NCBI RefSeq assembly: GCF_048544455.1 | Contig: NC_133536.1 | Coordinates: 200,511,325 to 200,575,324 of the forward strand | DNA: 64,000 bases | Reading direction: 5' to 3' | Source of the DNA: Silene latifolia | Taxonomy: Eukaryota; Streptophyta; Magnoliopsida; Caryophyllales; Caryophyllaceae | The notes under the pieces: model-generated | What the model saw: the letters and a program-made list of their open reading frames with translations, nothing else | Told to the model about the DNA's origin: nothing | Databases searched by the model: none | Translations under genes and position numbers: made by a program | In this document: positions 46,446-58,290 of the stretch, in pieces | Layout of the letters: each line of letters starts with the position of its first letter | Numbering within the stretch: the stretch's first letter is position 1

Positions 46446-46754
46446 TGATAAGACCGCATTTTATCCCATTTTACTAGCGGTTTTAGTTCCCTTTAACCCC
46501 TTAGCACGTGCATCATTATCTATTTAAAGTACCTTCTAGTATAAATAACCTTTCCCCGTTCCCGACTCGTCTTTTGAGTATAGTTCAAGGTCTTCCTACC
46601 TTTTAATTTACATGTTTGCTAGGAGGACAATTGCGGACACGGGGTAGAGCATAAGAGTCAAAGTCCTCAAGCTGGGCAAAGTGGAGGAGAAGTCAAGTAA
46701 GGAAGAAAAAGACCAAGGAGCATTTTGGAGCTGAAATTAAAGCAAATCTCCGTG

Positions 46755-46885
46755 TCGTGAAATTTCACCCGCCGGACGAAATTTCGCCCTTCGTCAGATT
46801 TTTGCATTTTCGACTTGATTCTCATCTGGTGAAAATTTTCACCCGCCGGGTGAAAATTTTCCCGTCGGGTTTTCACTTGCTTTGT
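46755..46885. repeat. Palindrome cluster GTGAAATTTCAC in Athila LTR
   Basis: CGTGAAATTTCACCCGCCGG and GGTGAAAATTTTCACCCGCC are self-complementary and repeated with variations. The same theme recurs at 54531-54760, between integrase and the extra ORF. Confidence 0.65.
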
Positions 46886-47073
46886 GGCTTATGGGCTTTG
46901 TATTAGACCTTCATATAAACAGCTAGAACTTAGATTAAAAACCTAAGTTTCATTTGGGAGCATATCTAGGTTATTTTTAGAGAGAAAACTTGTTTCAATT
47001 GTAATCCTTCCTCAATCAAGTCCTAATCTTTCCTTAATCAAATATTAATTACGTATTAATTTAGCTTAGCATT

Positions 47074-47117
47074 TTTTTTTGGTGACGAGGGGGTTGAATC
47101 CCCCCCGGGCCCAATTT
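47074..47117 (-). mobile_element. 5'-truncated SINE (44 bp) with 14-bp TSD
   Basis: On the minus strand it reads ...GGATTCAACCCCCTCGTCACC followed by A's, a SINE-type tail. tttagcttagcatt flanks it exactly (47060-47073 and 47118-47131). Only the tail was copied. Confidence 0.6.
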
Positions 47118-47987
47118 TTTAGCTTAGCATTAGTTGTTCTCAATTGTTTACATTTAGTATTGGGTTGTATTTTGAAGATTGGTGAAGATTATTCTTCCAT
47201 TTAATCCAAGATTGCAACTTTATCTCCTAATTGGTATAATTCTTCTTTTATTATTGTCCGTCTTTCAATTGTTTACATATTTAAGTTGCTTAATTAGTTT
47301 TTCTTACAAGCATGCTTTCCTTTACATGTCACATGTCAAAGCTTTCCATATTTCATGTTGTTTGTTACCAATATGTGTGAGTAGTGCCCTACGAGGATGG
47401 AGGGGGATCTCATATAGAATTGTAGGAGAGGATTATGACATAGGAAGATTGAAACCATTGAGTTTATGCTTGTTGATTTTATCATGCACACAAGGTGTTT
47501 GTGAGAATGCTTGCGTGAGGATTTAGGCATTTAAACTATCATTTCTACTTGTTGGGTGAGAACTTGATTAGTAAATAGGAAACACATGTTAAAATCGTGG
47601 TTGAGTTAATTAAGTGAGGACTTCATCAATCTTAACTTAAGGGATAGTCTCACATCGAGAGATCGAGTCTGTCCCTTGCTTATGCTCTTTGGTTTTACCC
47701 TTGTACGTGTTTTTCTCTCCTTATCTACATGAGTGAACCCGATATCCTGGTTCTCTTAATCATCATCTTTCACCATCTTAAGTATTTAATCAATTTTCTA
47801 TTGTTTTAGTCTATTTCTTTTAGTTAACTTAAACCAACTTCAATTCTTAATCTTGAACTAAACTAGTAGATTAACAAACTATCTTAGAACCATAATTCCG
47901 TCCCTTGGGTTCGACCCTCACATCTACGATGAGTTCTCGTTATACTTGCGAGGTTACAAATATAAGATTTGTTTTACATTAAGTTTT

Positions 47988-48005
47988 TGGCGCCGTTACC
48001 GGGAA
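47988..48005 (+). other. Athila-type primer binding site
   Basis: TGGCGCCGTTACCGGGAA matches the tRNA-Asp primer site with two changes from the copy at 44503-44520. Confidence 0.75.
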
Positions 48006-48127
48006 CGGCGATATTGGATAGGATTATTTGTTTTCATCTAGGCTTAGTTCTTTTAATTGTTGCTTGTTTTCTCCCTTTGTCCTAGTGCAATCTTTGCATT
48101 AGAACTATTTGATCTTTTGTTGAGTGC

Positions 48128-50340
48128 ATGAATAGGTGTTACATAGGACCTCTCTTCCCCCTTGATCGTGAGATCGAGAAGACTTTTCGGGAACGAAGAA
48201 GAAAAGCTTTAGCGGCAATTCGTGGATCTCCACCTTTCATTAACCCGCCCAACACCCCAACTTCCACAATTGAGAACCCAAATATACCACCCTCTTCTTC
48301 CACCTTATCAGTTCTCCACACTCTACACAACTCTCCACCAAACAACTGTCCAATCAATTCTCCATGAAACTCACCAACACATTCACAATACTCCACCCAT
48401 ACCGACAACACCGAATCTCCACGACATAACCTAGTAAACAACGAGATGGAGGATCAACCTATGGGATACTACAATAGGCCGGACCCCAACCGAGCTTGTT
48501 CGACAATCAACTATGGAGCCCTTGCTCCTAACACCTTTGAGCTTCGGCACCATGTGATCAACTACATGCAACAAGATGTGTACCATGGGATGAAAAGTGA
48601 AGATGTCCATCAACATCTCACTACATTCAAGGAGAAAGAGGGTTCTATCAAGCATAACGGTGTAACCAAAGAGCAAATGCTTCTAATAATTTTCCCTATC
48701 ACTTTGAAGGATAATGCCAAGAAGTGGTTTAATTCTCATGAGCCGGGTACATTTACTACTTGGGAGGCTATATCTAAGGCCTTCATCAACAAATTTTAAC
48801 CACCATCTAAAATCGCAAGGATTAGGCATGAAATTCAAACATTCAAGCAAAGACCTATGGAAACTCTAAGTGAAGCTTGGGAACGTTTTAGAGACCTTCT
48901 ATCATCTTGTCCACACCACGATATCCCAAAATGGATGACCATCCAAACCTTTTTCCGGAATATTGAACAAAGGTTTCGGGATATGATCGTGGCGACATCC
49001 GTGTGGCAATTTTGAGAACATGGACAATGCTTAAATCAGGGAAATGATTCAAAATATTTTCGAGATGGAGAGTAGCTATGCAAGGGATGTGGCCTACAAG
49101 AGTGAATGGCCTTCTAAGATAGAAACGGAATACAAAGCTAAGTTGGATGACTTGACTAAGAAATTTGAGGAGTTCAAGATGGAGAAGAAGCAAGGAGAAT
49201 TATGGCAATTTCAAGAGGTCGGGCCTAGTCACTCTAAGGTATACTATGTCCAAGAGCCTAAGAATGCTTTGTTCTTCAAGGGCAAGGTGCACCAAGGGTC
49301 TCTTACCAACGTCATGCGACTTTCTACCGCGCCTTCCCTAACCAAGATCCTAAACTTTCTTATGCAGGGCAACCATTGGACCCAAGTATCAACAACCACA
49401 ATACATGCCTCCACCAAAGCCCGATCACTCAAGGCAATACAACAATAATCAAGGTCAAGGCTCCAACTTCCGGAGTCAACGACAACATGACAACCCCAAT
49501 TAAATTCCACCACATCAAAGAGACAACTACCGCAACTAACAACAAAACACTCCATACCAACAAGGTTATCAACATCAACAAAATCAACCGTACCAACAAC
49601 CTTTCAACCAACAACAAGGGTATCAACAACAACAAACCTCTTACAGACCTCCACAAAATCAATAATAATTCATTGAACCACCTAGCCCCAACTCTACCCT
49701 TGAGAAATTTCTAAGGGATATGGAGGCCAAGGCCGAGAGAAGAGAGGCTCAAGTGGACCAACAATTCAAAAGCTTGAAGACCGAGCTCTCCAATGTCCAA
49801 GCACATCAAAGGAAATTTGACTCATATATGGCCAATCAAAACCCCTCTTCCTTACAAAGAGCTCCACATTCATTACCTCCTCAAGGCTCTCATCAGAGAT
49901 ATGGATTGCCACCACACCAATAAGCTCATGTGGTGACCTTGAGGAGCGGGAAAGACTTAGAAGATCCTTACAAGGACTATGAGCCGAAAAGAAAGAGGGA
50001 TGTGATGAAAGATGGAGAGGAGAGTCCACCCCTCTCACCCACAAGTAGAGTTGACAACATGAAGAAGGGAAATGTGAGTGAACAACTTAAAGATGACGAG
50101 AACTTCGTCTTGGGGGAAATTGTGCTTGAAGGAGGTCAAGCAAGAGTGGTTGAAAGAGACAAAGGTAAAAGAAAAGAATCAAATGAAGTGGATACCACCA
50201 AGTAAGCTTCTACTTCCGAAAAGACCTACAACCCTCCAATACCATTTCCTAATAGGAGTAGAGCAATGAATAGGGAGAAGAAATTCTCCAAATTCTTGGA
50301 GATGTTGAAGAAGCTCGAAGTTTCATTTCCTTTCACCGAG
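48128..50340 (+). pseudogene. Athila-type gag, fragmented
   Basis: ATG 48128 opens FPLDREIEKTFRERRRK. In-frame stops lie at 48365, 48797 and 49013, with frame changes after that. Capsid wording is clear: FPITLKDNAKKWFNSH and LSEAWERFRDLLSSCPHH. A Gln/Asn-rich section (about 49370-49680) and a coiled-coil-like stretch (EAKAERREAQVDQQF, from 49720) follow. The gag end VTLRSGK (about 49933) is an Athila signature. No intact zinc knuckle was found. Confidence 0.75.
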
Positions 50341-50348
50341 GTAGTGAA

Positions 50349-51272
50349 ATGCCACTCTACACCAAATTCTTGAAGGATGTTTTGACAAAGAAGAGGAGCA
50401 TTGGAGGAGATGGTCTAGTGGCTCTTAGGGGGCAATGTAGTGCGGTCTTGCTCAACCCCATGCCGGAAAAGCTACAAGATCCGGGTAGTTTCTCTATTAC
50501 GTGCATGGTGGGTAATGTTAGTATCAAGAAGGAACTTTGTGATCTTGGTGCTAGTGTTAGCATACTTTCGCTCCCTATTGCAAGGAAGGTTGGTTTGCAT
50601 GACATGATACCTACATCTATGACCTTGCAACTAGACGATAGGTCGGTACAAATACCAATAGGTGTAATTAAAGATGTTCTGGTTAAAGTGGGCAATTTCT
50701 ATATCCCGGCCGACTTTGTGGTTCTTGACTTTTCGGAAGACCAACAAACTCCCATTATTCTTGGGAGGCCTTTCTTGGCAACCGGGGATGTCAACATAAG
50801 TGTTAAAGAAGGAAAGCTCACTTTCAAAGTGGGAGGAAATATGGTAGAATTTTCTTTGACCGGGGCAATTTCACAACCAATGTTTGAGAGTGTCTATTCG
50901 GTGGACATGTTAGAAAATGTGATTGAAGATGCAAAGGATAAGTGCTCGGGGGAGCATTTGGAAGAAGACTATGAGGCTCTACCACTACTCCTTGATGAAG
51001 ATGAGGGTAAAAACCCTCCAAAGGTAGATCTCAAACCCTTACTCCCCTCCCATGAGTATGCTTACCTTGATGAGGCAAACTCCTTCCCCGTTATCATTAA
51101 TGCAAATCTAATGGCATCTCAAAAGGAAAAACTTTTAAATGTTCTCAAAGCAAACAAGAAAGCCATTGGGTATAGCCTTGTTGATCTCACGGGAATCGAT
51201 CCTCGAGTATGCATGCACCGCATCACACTTGAGGATGGATCACTCCTTCTGCTCAACCTAAGAAGAGGTTGA
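50349..51272 (+). pseudogene. Athila-type protease and start of RT
   Basis: One long open frame. MPLYTKFLKDVLTKKR joins gag to protease, and the aspartic protease motif is CDLGASVSILSLP (about 50538-50576), followed by IILGRPFLAT, the usual second landmark. After an acidic linker (LEEDYEALPLLLDEDE) it enters the RT N-terminus (RVCMHRI) and stops at 51270-51272. RT then continues in another frame. Confidence 0.8.
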
Positions 51273-51955
51273 ATGACAAATCGAAGAAGGTGGTGAGGAA
51301 GGAATTTGATAAGTTGCTTGAGGCCGGAATTATATACTCCATCTCGGGAAGCGATTGGGTGAGGCCGGTTCAAATTGTCCCCAAAAAGGGCGGTATGACC
51401 GTGGTTGAGAATGAGGAAGGTGAACTCATCTTCACCCGACCGGTCACGGGATGGAGAATGTGTATTGATTATCGAAAGCTCAATTCTGCCTCAATCAAAG
51501 ATCACTTCCCTTTGCCATTTATTGATCAAATGCTCGAGAGACTTGCAAACCATGAGTATTTTTGCTTTCTTGACGGTTACTCCGGGTTTTTCCAAATACC
51601 CATACACCCGGATGATCAAGCAAAAATTACCTTCACTTGTCCTTATGGTGTCTTCGCGTATCAAAGAATGCCGGTTGGACTTTGCAATGCTCCCGGGACA
51701 TTCCAAAGAGTCATGATGTCTATCTTTTCAAATTACATTGAGAAGTCTATGGAGGTGTTTATGGAGGACTTAAGTGTCCATGGCACCTTATTTTATGATT
51801 GTTTGAAAAACCTCTCCCAAGTGCTCCAAACTTGCATCCAATATAACCTCAAGTTGAATTGGGAAAATGCCACTTCATGGTGCAAGAGGGAGTGGTTCTT
51901 GGTCATGTCATTTCTAAGAAAGAGATCCAAATGTACAAGGCTAAAGTGGAGGTGA
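51269..51955 (+). pseudogene. Athila-type reverse transcriptase core
   Basis: Motifs in order: VRPVQIVPKKGGMTVV, GWRMCIDYRKLNSAS, FLDGYSGFFQIPIHPDDQAK, YGVFAYQRMPVGLCNAPGTF and then the catalytic box, written FMEDLSVHG (about 51760-51786). The first Asp of the usual xxDD is Glu here, so activity would be lost even without the stop at 51953-51955. Downstream coding resumes in another frame at about 51859. Confidence 0.8.
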
Positions 51956-52491
51956 TTGAGAAACTTCCCCCACCCACCAATGTCAAAGGTGTGAGGAGTT
52001 TCTTGGGTCATGCGGGGTTTTACCGAAGGTTTATCATAGATTTTTCAAAAATCGCTAAACCCCTCACCTCGCTTCTTGCCAAGGACACTCCCTTTATATT
52101 TGATGAATCTTGTGTTGAAAGCTTTTGTAGGCTCAAGCAAGCCTTGGTATCGGCTCCAATAGTGCAACCACCCAATTGGGACCTCCCCTTTGAGTTGATG
52201 TGCGATGCAAGTGACTTTGCATTGGGAGGGGGTCTTGGTTCAAAGACAAGACAAGAAGCTTCATGTGATAGCTTATGTAAGGAAGACCTTGGAGAATGCT
52301 CAATGCAATTACACTATCACGGAAAAAGAGATGTTGGCGGTAGTGTATGCTTTTTAGAAGTTCCGGTCTTGGTTCAAAGACAAGACAAGAAGCTTCATGT
52401 GATAGCTTATGTAAGCAAGACCTTGGAGAATGCTCAATGCAATTACACTATCACGGAAAAAGAGATGTTGGCGGTAGTATATGTTTTTTAG
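51859..52491 (+). pseudogene. Athila-type RT thumb and RNase H, with tandem duplication
   Basis: VRSFLGHAGFYRRFIIDFSK and CDASDFALGG (RNase H start) are visible. A 134-bp segment is duplicated in tandem (52231-52364 and 52365-52498). Because 134 is not a multiple of three, the first copy is read out of frame. The second copy gives KKLHVIAYVSKTLENAQCNY and TEKEMLAVVY before a stop at 52489-52491. Confidence 0.75.
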
Positions 52492-52498
52492 AAGTTCC
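52231..52498. repeat. 134-bp tandem duplication in RNase H region
   Basis: Two adjacent, nearly identical copies beginning GGTCTTGGTTCAAAGACAAG and ending TTTTTAGAAGTTCC. Differences are few, so the duplication is recent. Confidence 0.85.
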
Positions 52499-52560
52499 GG
52501 CCTTACCTTCTATGCTCTAAGGTAATTGTTTACACGGATCACACCACTATCAAGCAACTT

Positions 52561-54075
52561 ATGGTCAAGAAGAATGCTGAGCCGAGGTTGATACGATGGG
52601 TATTGTTGCTACAAGAGTTTGATGTTACAATAAAGGATAAACCGGGATCCGAAAATATTGTTGCGGATCACTTGTCAAGGTTGATAAAAGAAGCACGAGG
52701 AGATGTTGATGATGGGATACCCATTGATGAATGGCTACCCGATGACTCTATCTTAGCTGTCACGCACTCTAACCCTTGGTATGCGGATATTGCTAATTAC
52801 TTGAGCTATAGCTTTATTCCGGAAGAACTTGACAACCAAGCTAGGAAGAAGTTGAGATATGAGTCAAGGAGATATGTTTCGGAAGATCCTTTCTTATATA
52901 GGAGATGCAATGATGGAATTTATAGAAGATGTGTCACTCATGAAGAAGGGAAAGCAATCCTTCAAGCTTGCCATGCTACCACCTATGAAGGCCATTTGTC
53001 CACCTCTAGGACCCAAGCTCTGGTTCTTCATTGTAGGTTCTATTAGTCATCATTATTCAAGGATGGTTATGCTTTAGTCCATTCTTGTAACTCTTGTCAA
53101 AGAAGAGGAAATATTAGGAGGCGGGATGAGATGCCTCTAAACAATATTTTGGAAGTTGAAGTCTTTGATGTATGGGGTGTGGACTTTATGGGACCGTTTC
53201 CATCTTCATTTGGCAACCAATACATTTTGGTTGCGGTATATTACATGTCCAAGTGGATAGAAGCTATTGCCGCACCTACCAATGATTAAAGAGTTGTCAC
53301 CAAGCTCTTCAAGGAGTAAATATTCCCACGCTTTGGAGTACGTAGGGCCGTCATAAGTGATGGTGGGTCTAACTTCATCAACCGCACCATTTATGCTTTG
53401 CTCAAGAAATACGGCGTCCGACACAAAGTGGCTCTTGCCTACCACCCCCAAACCAACGGGCAAGTGGAGGTGTCCAACCGACAAATCAAGACTATTCTAG
53501 AGCGTGTGGTGAATAAGTCTAGGAAAGATTGGAGTGCTAAGCTCAATGATGTGCTTTGGGCACTACGGACCTCTTATAAGACCCCGATAGGTACAACTCC
53601 CTACTGTTTGGTCTTTGGCAAGTCTTGTCACCTACCTCTTGAGTTGGAACACCGTGCAAGATGGGCTCTAAAAGAGCTCAACTTTGACTTAGATGTTGAG
53701 GGAAACAAGCGGTTCCTCCAACTCAATGAGCTAGATGAACCAAGGTTGGATGCTTATGAGAACGTCAAACTCTAAAAAGAATGGACTAAGCAATGGCACG
53801 ATTCTAAGATTACAATAAAAGAGATATGTGTAGGGGACAAGGTCCTACTCTTCAACTCAAGGTTCCAATTGTTTCCCGGAAAATTGAGATCCCGATGGTC
53901 GGGACCTTTTGAAGTAGTGACCGTGTCCCCCTATGGTTCATTTGAAACGAAGAACAAAAAGGGTGAATGTTTCAAAGTGAATGGGCAACGAGTAAAGTAC
54001 TTTTATGAGGGTCAACCTATTGAGACCCGAGGTGAAATTGATTTGGAAGATCCCCCATCCTTGGGGGACGAGTAA
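52561..54075 (+). pseudogene. Athila-type RNase H end and integrase
   Basis: The frame is open apart from stops at 53044, 53287, 53317 and 53773. [13 protein letters not shown] closes RNase H. Integrase has its zinc site ([10 protein letters not shown]...CNSCQRRG), the first Asp ([13 protein letters not shown]), the second ([10 protein letters not shown]), and the Glu in [16 protein letters not shown]. The C-terminal part ([19 protein letters not shown]) ends at 54073-54075. Confidence 0.8.
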
Positions 54076-54530
54076 TTTCAATCTTGAACAAGCTTTGGTT
54101 TGGTGGAGTTCCACAAGAACCACCATTTGTAAATATTTCTTTCCTTGTCTTTTTCATACTGCAATTCCAATTCCGTCATTTATATATTTTTGTTTGTTAG
54201 CATAGTTGCTAGATGGTTTGCCTCCCTTGGATTTTATGTGGGTATAGTGTTTTTGTGACTTGTGGATAGGTGTTGAGTTAAAGTTGAAACCGGATGATGT
54301 TGGAAACCAATGGAAATGTGGATGTGACAAGAGAATTGAAAAGTTGGCACTTGGTCCAACTCGAGGAGAGAGATGCTAAGCTATTGGGCGATACTTGCAT
54401 CAAGCGAAATGAGTGTTGTCGACGTTGAAATGAGTCCTGAGTGAAGGGTGAAGTGCTTGTTGAAGGATAAAACCTTGCCTTCTTCAAAATATAGGTGATT
54501 GGGTTCAAAAAGAAGGCATATTCGGCGTCT

Positions 54531-54760
54531 CGTGAAAACTCACCAGATGGGCAAAAATTTTCACCAGATACAAAACATGCAAAATGAGCAAAATTGGCAT
54601 CTGGTGAAATTTCACCCGCCAGGTGAATTATTTTTACCCGGTCATATAATACAAAAAATCTGACTGAAAATCCCATCTGGCGAAAATTTCACCCGTCCAA
54701 AAAAAAATTGCAAAAACGCCAAAATTTCCACCTGGTGAAATTTCACCCGGTGGCCCCCAC
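54531..54760. repeat. Palindrome cluster GGTGAAATTTCACC, second site
   Basis: TGGTGAAATTTCACCCGCCA and CTGGTGAAATTTCACCCGGT plus several half-copies occur between the end of integrase and the extra ORF. The same wording appears in this element's LTR (46755-46885). Confidence 0.7.
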
Positions 54761-55127
54761 CTACCCAGAATTCATCCCTTATCACCCACCAACTCATTTA
54801 TCTCCACTTATTTCACATAAACACTACCTCCCTCTTTAACCCATCTTCACCAAACATCAAAACTCAACCAAAATCCTTCCTTTAATCTGTTCAAACACCA
54901 TCATTCCTTCATCAAAACACAAAAATAATAGCATTTTCCGCATCTACTCTTCATTTCCTCCAAGATCTTGATGTTTATTTTTGGTTTCGTCATACCAAAT
55001 TTTTCATCACCACTTCAAGGGTGCTAATAAGTTGTTGTGGAGCACTTTATTTCACAAGTAGGGTACTCTCTCAAGATACTACAAGGTTTTAACAACAATT
55101 TTTGGGACAAGCAAGGAGAGGGCAACA

Positions 55128-56664
55128 ATGGCTTTCAAAAGACCACGATCAACCCGAGCCGCTGCAAATCCGCCTACCGCAATGGTCAGCCACTCAAATT
55201 CCGCTCTTCCTTTTGTCTATACTTCCACCGGTATAGCCTTTAGTAGTAGAGATTTACTTAATCGATTTGTGATGTTTTTAGATAAGACCTATGAGACTAC
55301 CCGGTGGGCTCATAAGCCCACCTTGACTAGGATTGGTATTAGAGATGATGTAGCCTAATTGTGTCAGAGAATCGAGATTTCATTGTTTTTTGATGTCGCG
55401 GATGACACCTACCCGGCTCTAACTAGTGAATTTTTCACCACCTTTAAATTGAGCATTAAATCGGAACCTCCAATTGTTAAATTTCAATTATGTGGAAATT
55501 CAAACCGCTTCACACTTGAGCAATTTGGTGCACTTCTCGGGTTGCCTCACAACCCACATGGTGGGTATCGTCCGGGCCAAAATAGGGAATGTCAAAAAAT
55601 CCGCGCCCGGTTTTGGCTACTCATTTCCCGGAGGAGACGTTTTAACGGGGGAAAAGAAAAAAATCAATCTATTAAGAACCCCATTCCCCGATATTTTGGT
55701 CGTACTCTTGCAAATTCTGTTTTTTCAACCGAGAAACCCACCATGTTTGTAGTGCCTTAGCCGTCTGTTTGATAGAAGACGCGGTCACCAACCGCGCAAG
55801 CTCCCTCAACCTCTCGGAGGTCGTGGCAAGATTTTTTCATGGCATAGCCACCAAATCACTACGAAACATTGCTTGTGGGGGTGTAATTTCATTGCTTGCA
55901 CGACCTTTGGGGTACAATACCTCATACTTTACCCCGTGTCCCCAAGACAAATGGTTAGACAATGTCTATTTGCGATGGCTCTTATTTGATGACAACCATG
56001 CTTTATATGAAATTACCCTAACCCGAGCCATCCAACTACCGAATCCCGCTTGGGTGACGCTATCTGACCATGTTAACTACGGGATGCCTAGGAGGACCGG
56101 GGAGTTTTTAAGGAAGGTGGCCATTGGATCACAAAGACTTACATCAATGTGAGTGAGGAATGGGATTATGGAGATAGTGAGTGCTCCGACTCGGAGGATA
56201 ATGAGGGAGGGGAGAAAGAGGTACAAATTAACCAAGTCGTGGATGACAATGTCGGGGCCTCCACTTCGGGCACAAGAACACGCCGAGAGCCCTGCCAACC
56301 CACACCTCCCATCCAACCCCATCAATCCCCTAACCATCAATTCCCTCACCATCAATCACCTCACCACTAACCCTCCCCACAACAACTTGAACAACAACAA
56401 TTTGACCAACCGCACCAACCTATTTATGACTTCTTTGGCACCCCGGCTTTCCAAACTCAATGGGATGAGATGTACCGCAACACTAGAGACGCCTATGAGT
56501 ACTCCTACGATGCTCTTGAGATCGCTCAGGCCAACCAAGCCCGACTCGATAAGACTTGGGACATGGTTGTGGAGAATAATGTCATGATCCAGGAGACTCA
56601 TGAACTCTCCATGCACACCAACCGTATGTCTCTCTACAATCTATCTCAATTGAGAAGCGTTTAA
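55128..56664 (+). pseudogene. Athila extra ORF (env-position protein), broken
   Basis: ATG 55128 opens MAFKRPRSTRAAANPPTA. A stop at 55356-55358 is followed by frames containing YPALTSEFFTTFKLSI and FTLEQFGALLGLPHNP, the pattern of the protein found after pol in Athila elements. Later parts (DKWLDNVYLRWLLFDDNH, SLNLSEVVARFFHGIATKSL) and a Pro/His/Gln-rich tail lie in shifted frames. No signal peptide or membrane segment is seen, so the name env rests on position only. Function unknown. Confidence 0.6.
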
Positions 56665-57306
56665 ACTACCTCGCAAGCCAACCAAGCCGCGCTTCTAGCC
56701 CAATTTGAGCAAGCGGCTCAACCCCCAAAACTACTACCCCGGCCCCTCATCATAGGCCACTTGGTAGTAGTAGTGTAGGAGCCTTATTCCCTTCATATGC
56801 TTGCTCCTTTTAGCTCATTTTGGGTTGTGCTTCTTTTGTTGGTGTTTATATCTTGCTTTTGATTGGTTCGGTCTTACCATGTTTATCATTGTTTTTCTTG
56901 GAAGAATGAGTAGATGTCGGTGTTTTTTGCTCTCACTTTGCAAAATCCAAATTCCCACTTAATCGGTACTTCTCCCCCAAATCCAAATTTAGCATACTTT
57001 AGTTTAGCTTAGCATAGATATGTGTAGTGTAGTTATTCGCTTTCATCATGCATCATTTAGCTAGTTTTGCATTAGTTCATTTGCATTTGTAATATATGTT
57101 AGCTTAGTTGCATTCATATACAATACCTTGCATTGCATTTCAAATAACATAATTTCATGCATTGCATTTGATAAAAATCAAAATACAAAAAAAAAAAATT
57201 GAAAAAAAAAATCCTCAAAAATAAGTTTTTCCTTTTCAAAAATGCCTCATAACCACACTTCATCCATCATTGGATGTTGTAAATAATAAGTGTGTGGAGA
57301 AGGCCA

Positions 57307-57348
<42 letters not shown>

Positions 57349-58290
57349 AACAAGTTCTTTACTTTTTCGAAAATTCAAAAACAACAAAAATATGTTATTT
57401 CATTTCAAAAACAAATTTCAAAATCCCAAAATATGTTATTTATTTTTCCTATTCTCTCCCTATACTTTGTTCTATTGAGGACAATGTAAATATTAAGTGT
57501 GGAGAGGGAAATATCCACTTTGTGCATATTGTTAATAGTTGTATATATCCACTTGTATATATTTGAGAAAAAATTCCAAAAATGATTAAAAATTTCAAAA
57601 TTTCAAAAAATTCAAAAAATATCGCATTGTATACATTTGTGTTTGGCTAACAAGTGGCATAGGTACATTGACTATCCAAGGAAAAAAGGAGACTAGAAGA
57701 CCGCTTGATATAGACGTTCTTATCTCTTTCTCCTTTTCCGCTCTTTCTCTTTTTATATTGTTGTATAATATGGAGGAGGATGGGATTTTGTGCCTTGGAT
57801 GTTCCCTTGGGGAACTTGTGGATTGTTGGTGTTGATGTGTTGTTAGGATTAGTCAAACTTGTTGCATGTTTCAATTCTTGTTTGTTTAATTTCCGCATGC
57901 ATTTGTCTTATGTATATATGTGTCGATTTTTAATTATAGTCTTGCACTTAGTTTGTACATAAATGTTTTGCATAAAATGTGGTCAAGGGAGGGAAGCGAA
58001 TACCCCAAGGATGAGTATATTCCAATTGTGCTTAACTTACTTGTTTATTCGCTTGTTCATTTATTTCATGTTCTTGGCTTAGACTTTTAGCATAGATAAT
58101 CACTTCAATCTTAGTGACCGACTAGACTAAAACGAAGACTGAGACCTATAAACCATATCTAACACACCATCTCTGTGGATCGACCTCCTTACCCTACTAC
58201 ATTCATTAGTTTGTTATTGAGATTATAAATATTGTTTGCATATCGAGGAGTACGACAAACTCGGTATCAATTATACAACTGGAGATATAG
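56665..58290. other. Athila 3' untranslated region and LTR-like tail
   Basis: Non-coding. It holds the AAGTGTGGAG landmark (twice, near 57287 and 57495), a polypurine-like GGAAAAAAGGAGAC (57680-57693) and LTR-tail wording near 58165 (CTCTGTGGATCGACCTCC). No LTR matching 46446-47985 is present. Confidence 0.5.
57311..57344. repeat. (CA)n microsatellite, 17 units
   Basis: An uninterrupted CA run in the 3' untranslated part of the Athila-type element. Confidence 0.95.

Larger units (their letters stand above)
46446..47985 (+). repeat. Athila-type 5' LTR of the plus-strand element
   Basis: It starts TGATAAGACCGCATTTTATC and ends shortly before the primer site at 47988. TATA-like GTATAAATAACC lies near 46537. 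GGTGAAAATTTTCACC-type palindromes lie at 46755-46885. A 44-bp truncated SINE is inserted at 47074-47117. No matching LTR exists downstream by eye. Confidence 0.6.
46446..58270 (+). mobile_element. Ty3/Gypsy Athila-type element, defective
   Basis: The order is LTR, tRNA-Asp primer site, gag, protease, RT, RNase H, integrase, extra ORF region and long 3' untranslated region with TATTGAGGACAATGTAAATA...AAGTGTGGAG, a usual Athila landmark. The sequence at about 58150-58270 looks like an LTR tail but does not match the LTR at 46446. The 3' end is therefore missing, or the block is a join of two related elements. Many stops and frame changes occur. Confidence 0.7.

Noticed and set aside
54278-54676. 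Minus-strand frame of 132 codons near the end of the Athila integrase
   Set aside because: It follows the palindromic repeat cluster and shows no conserved motif.
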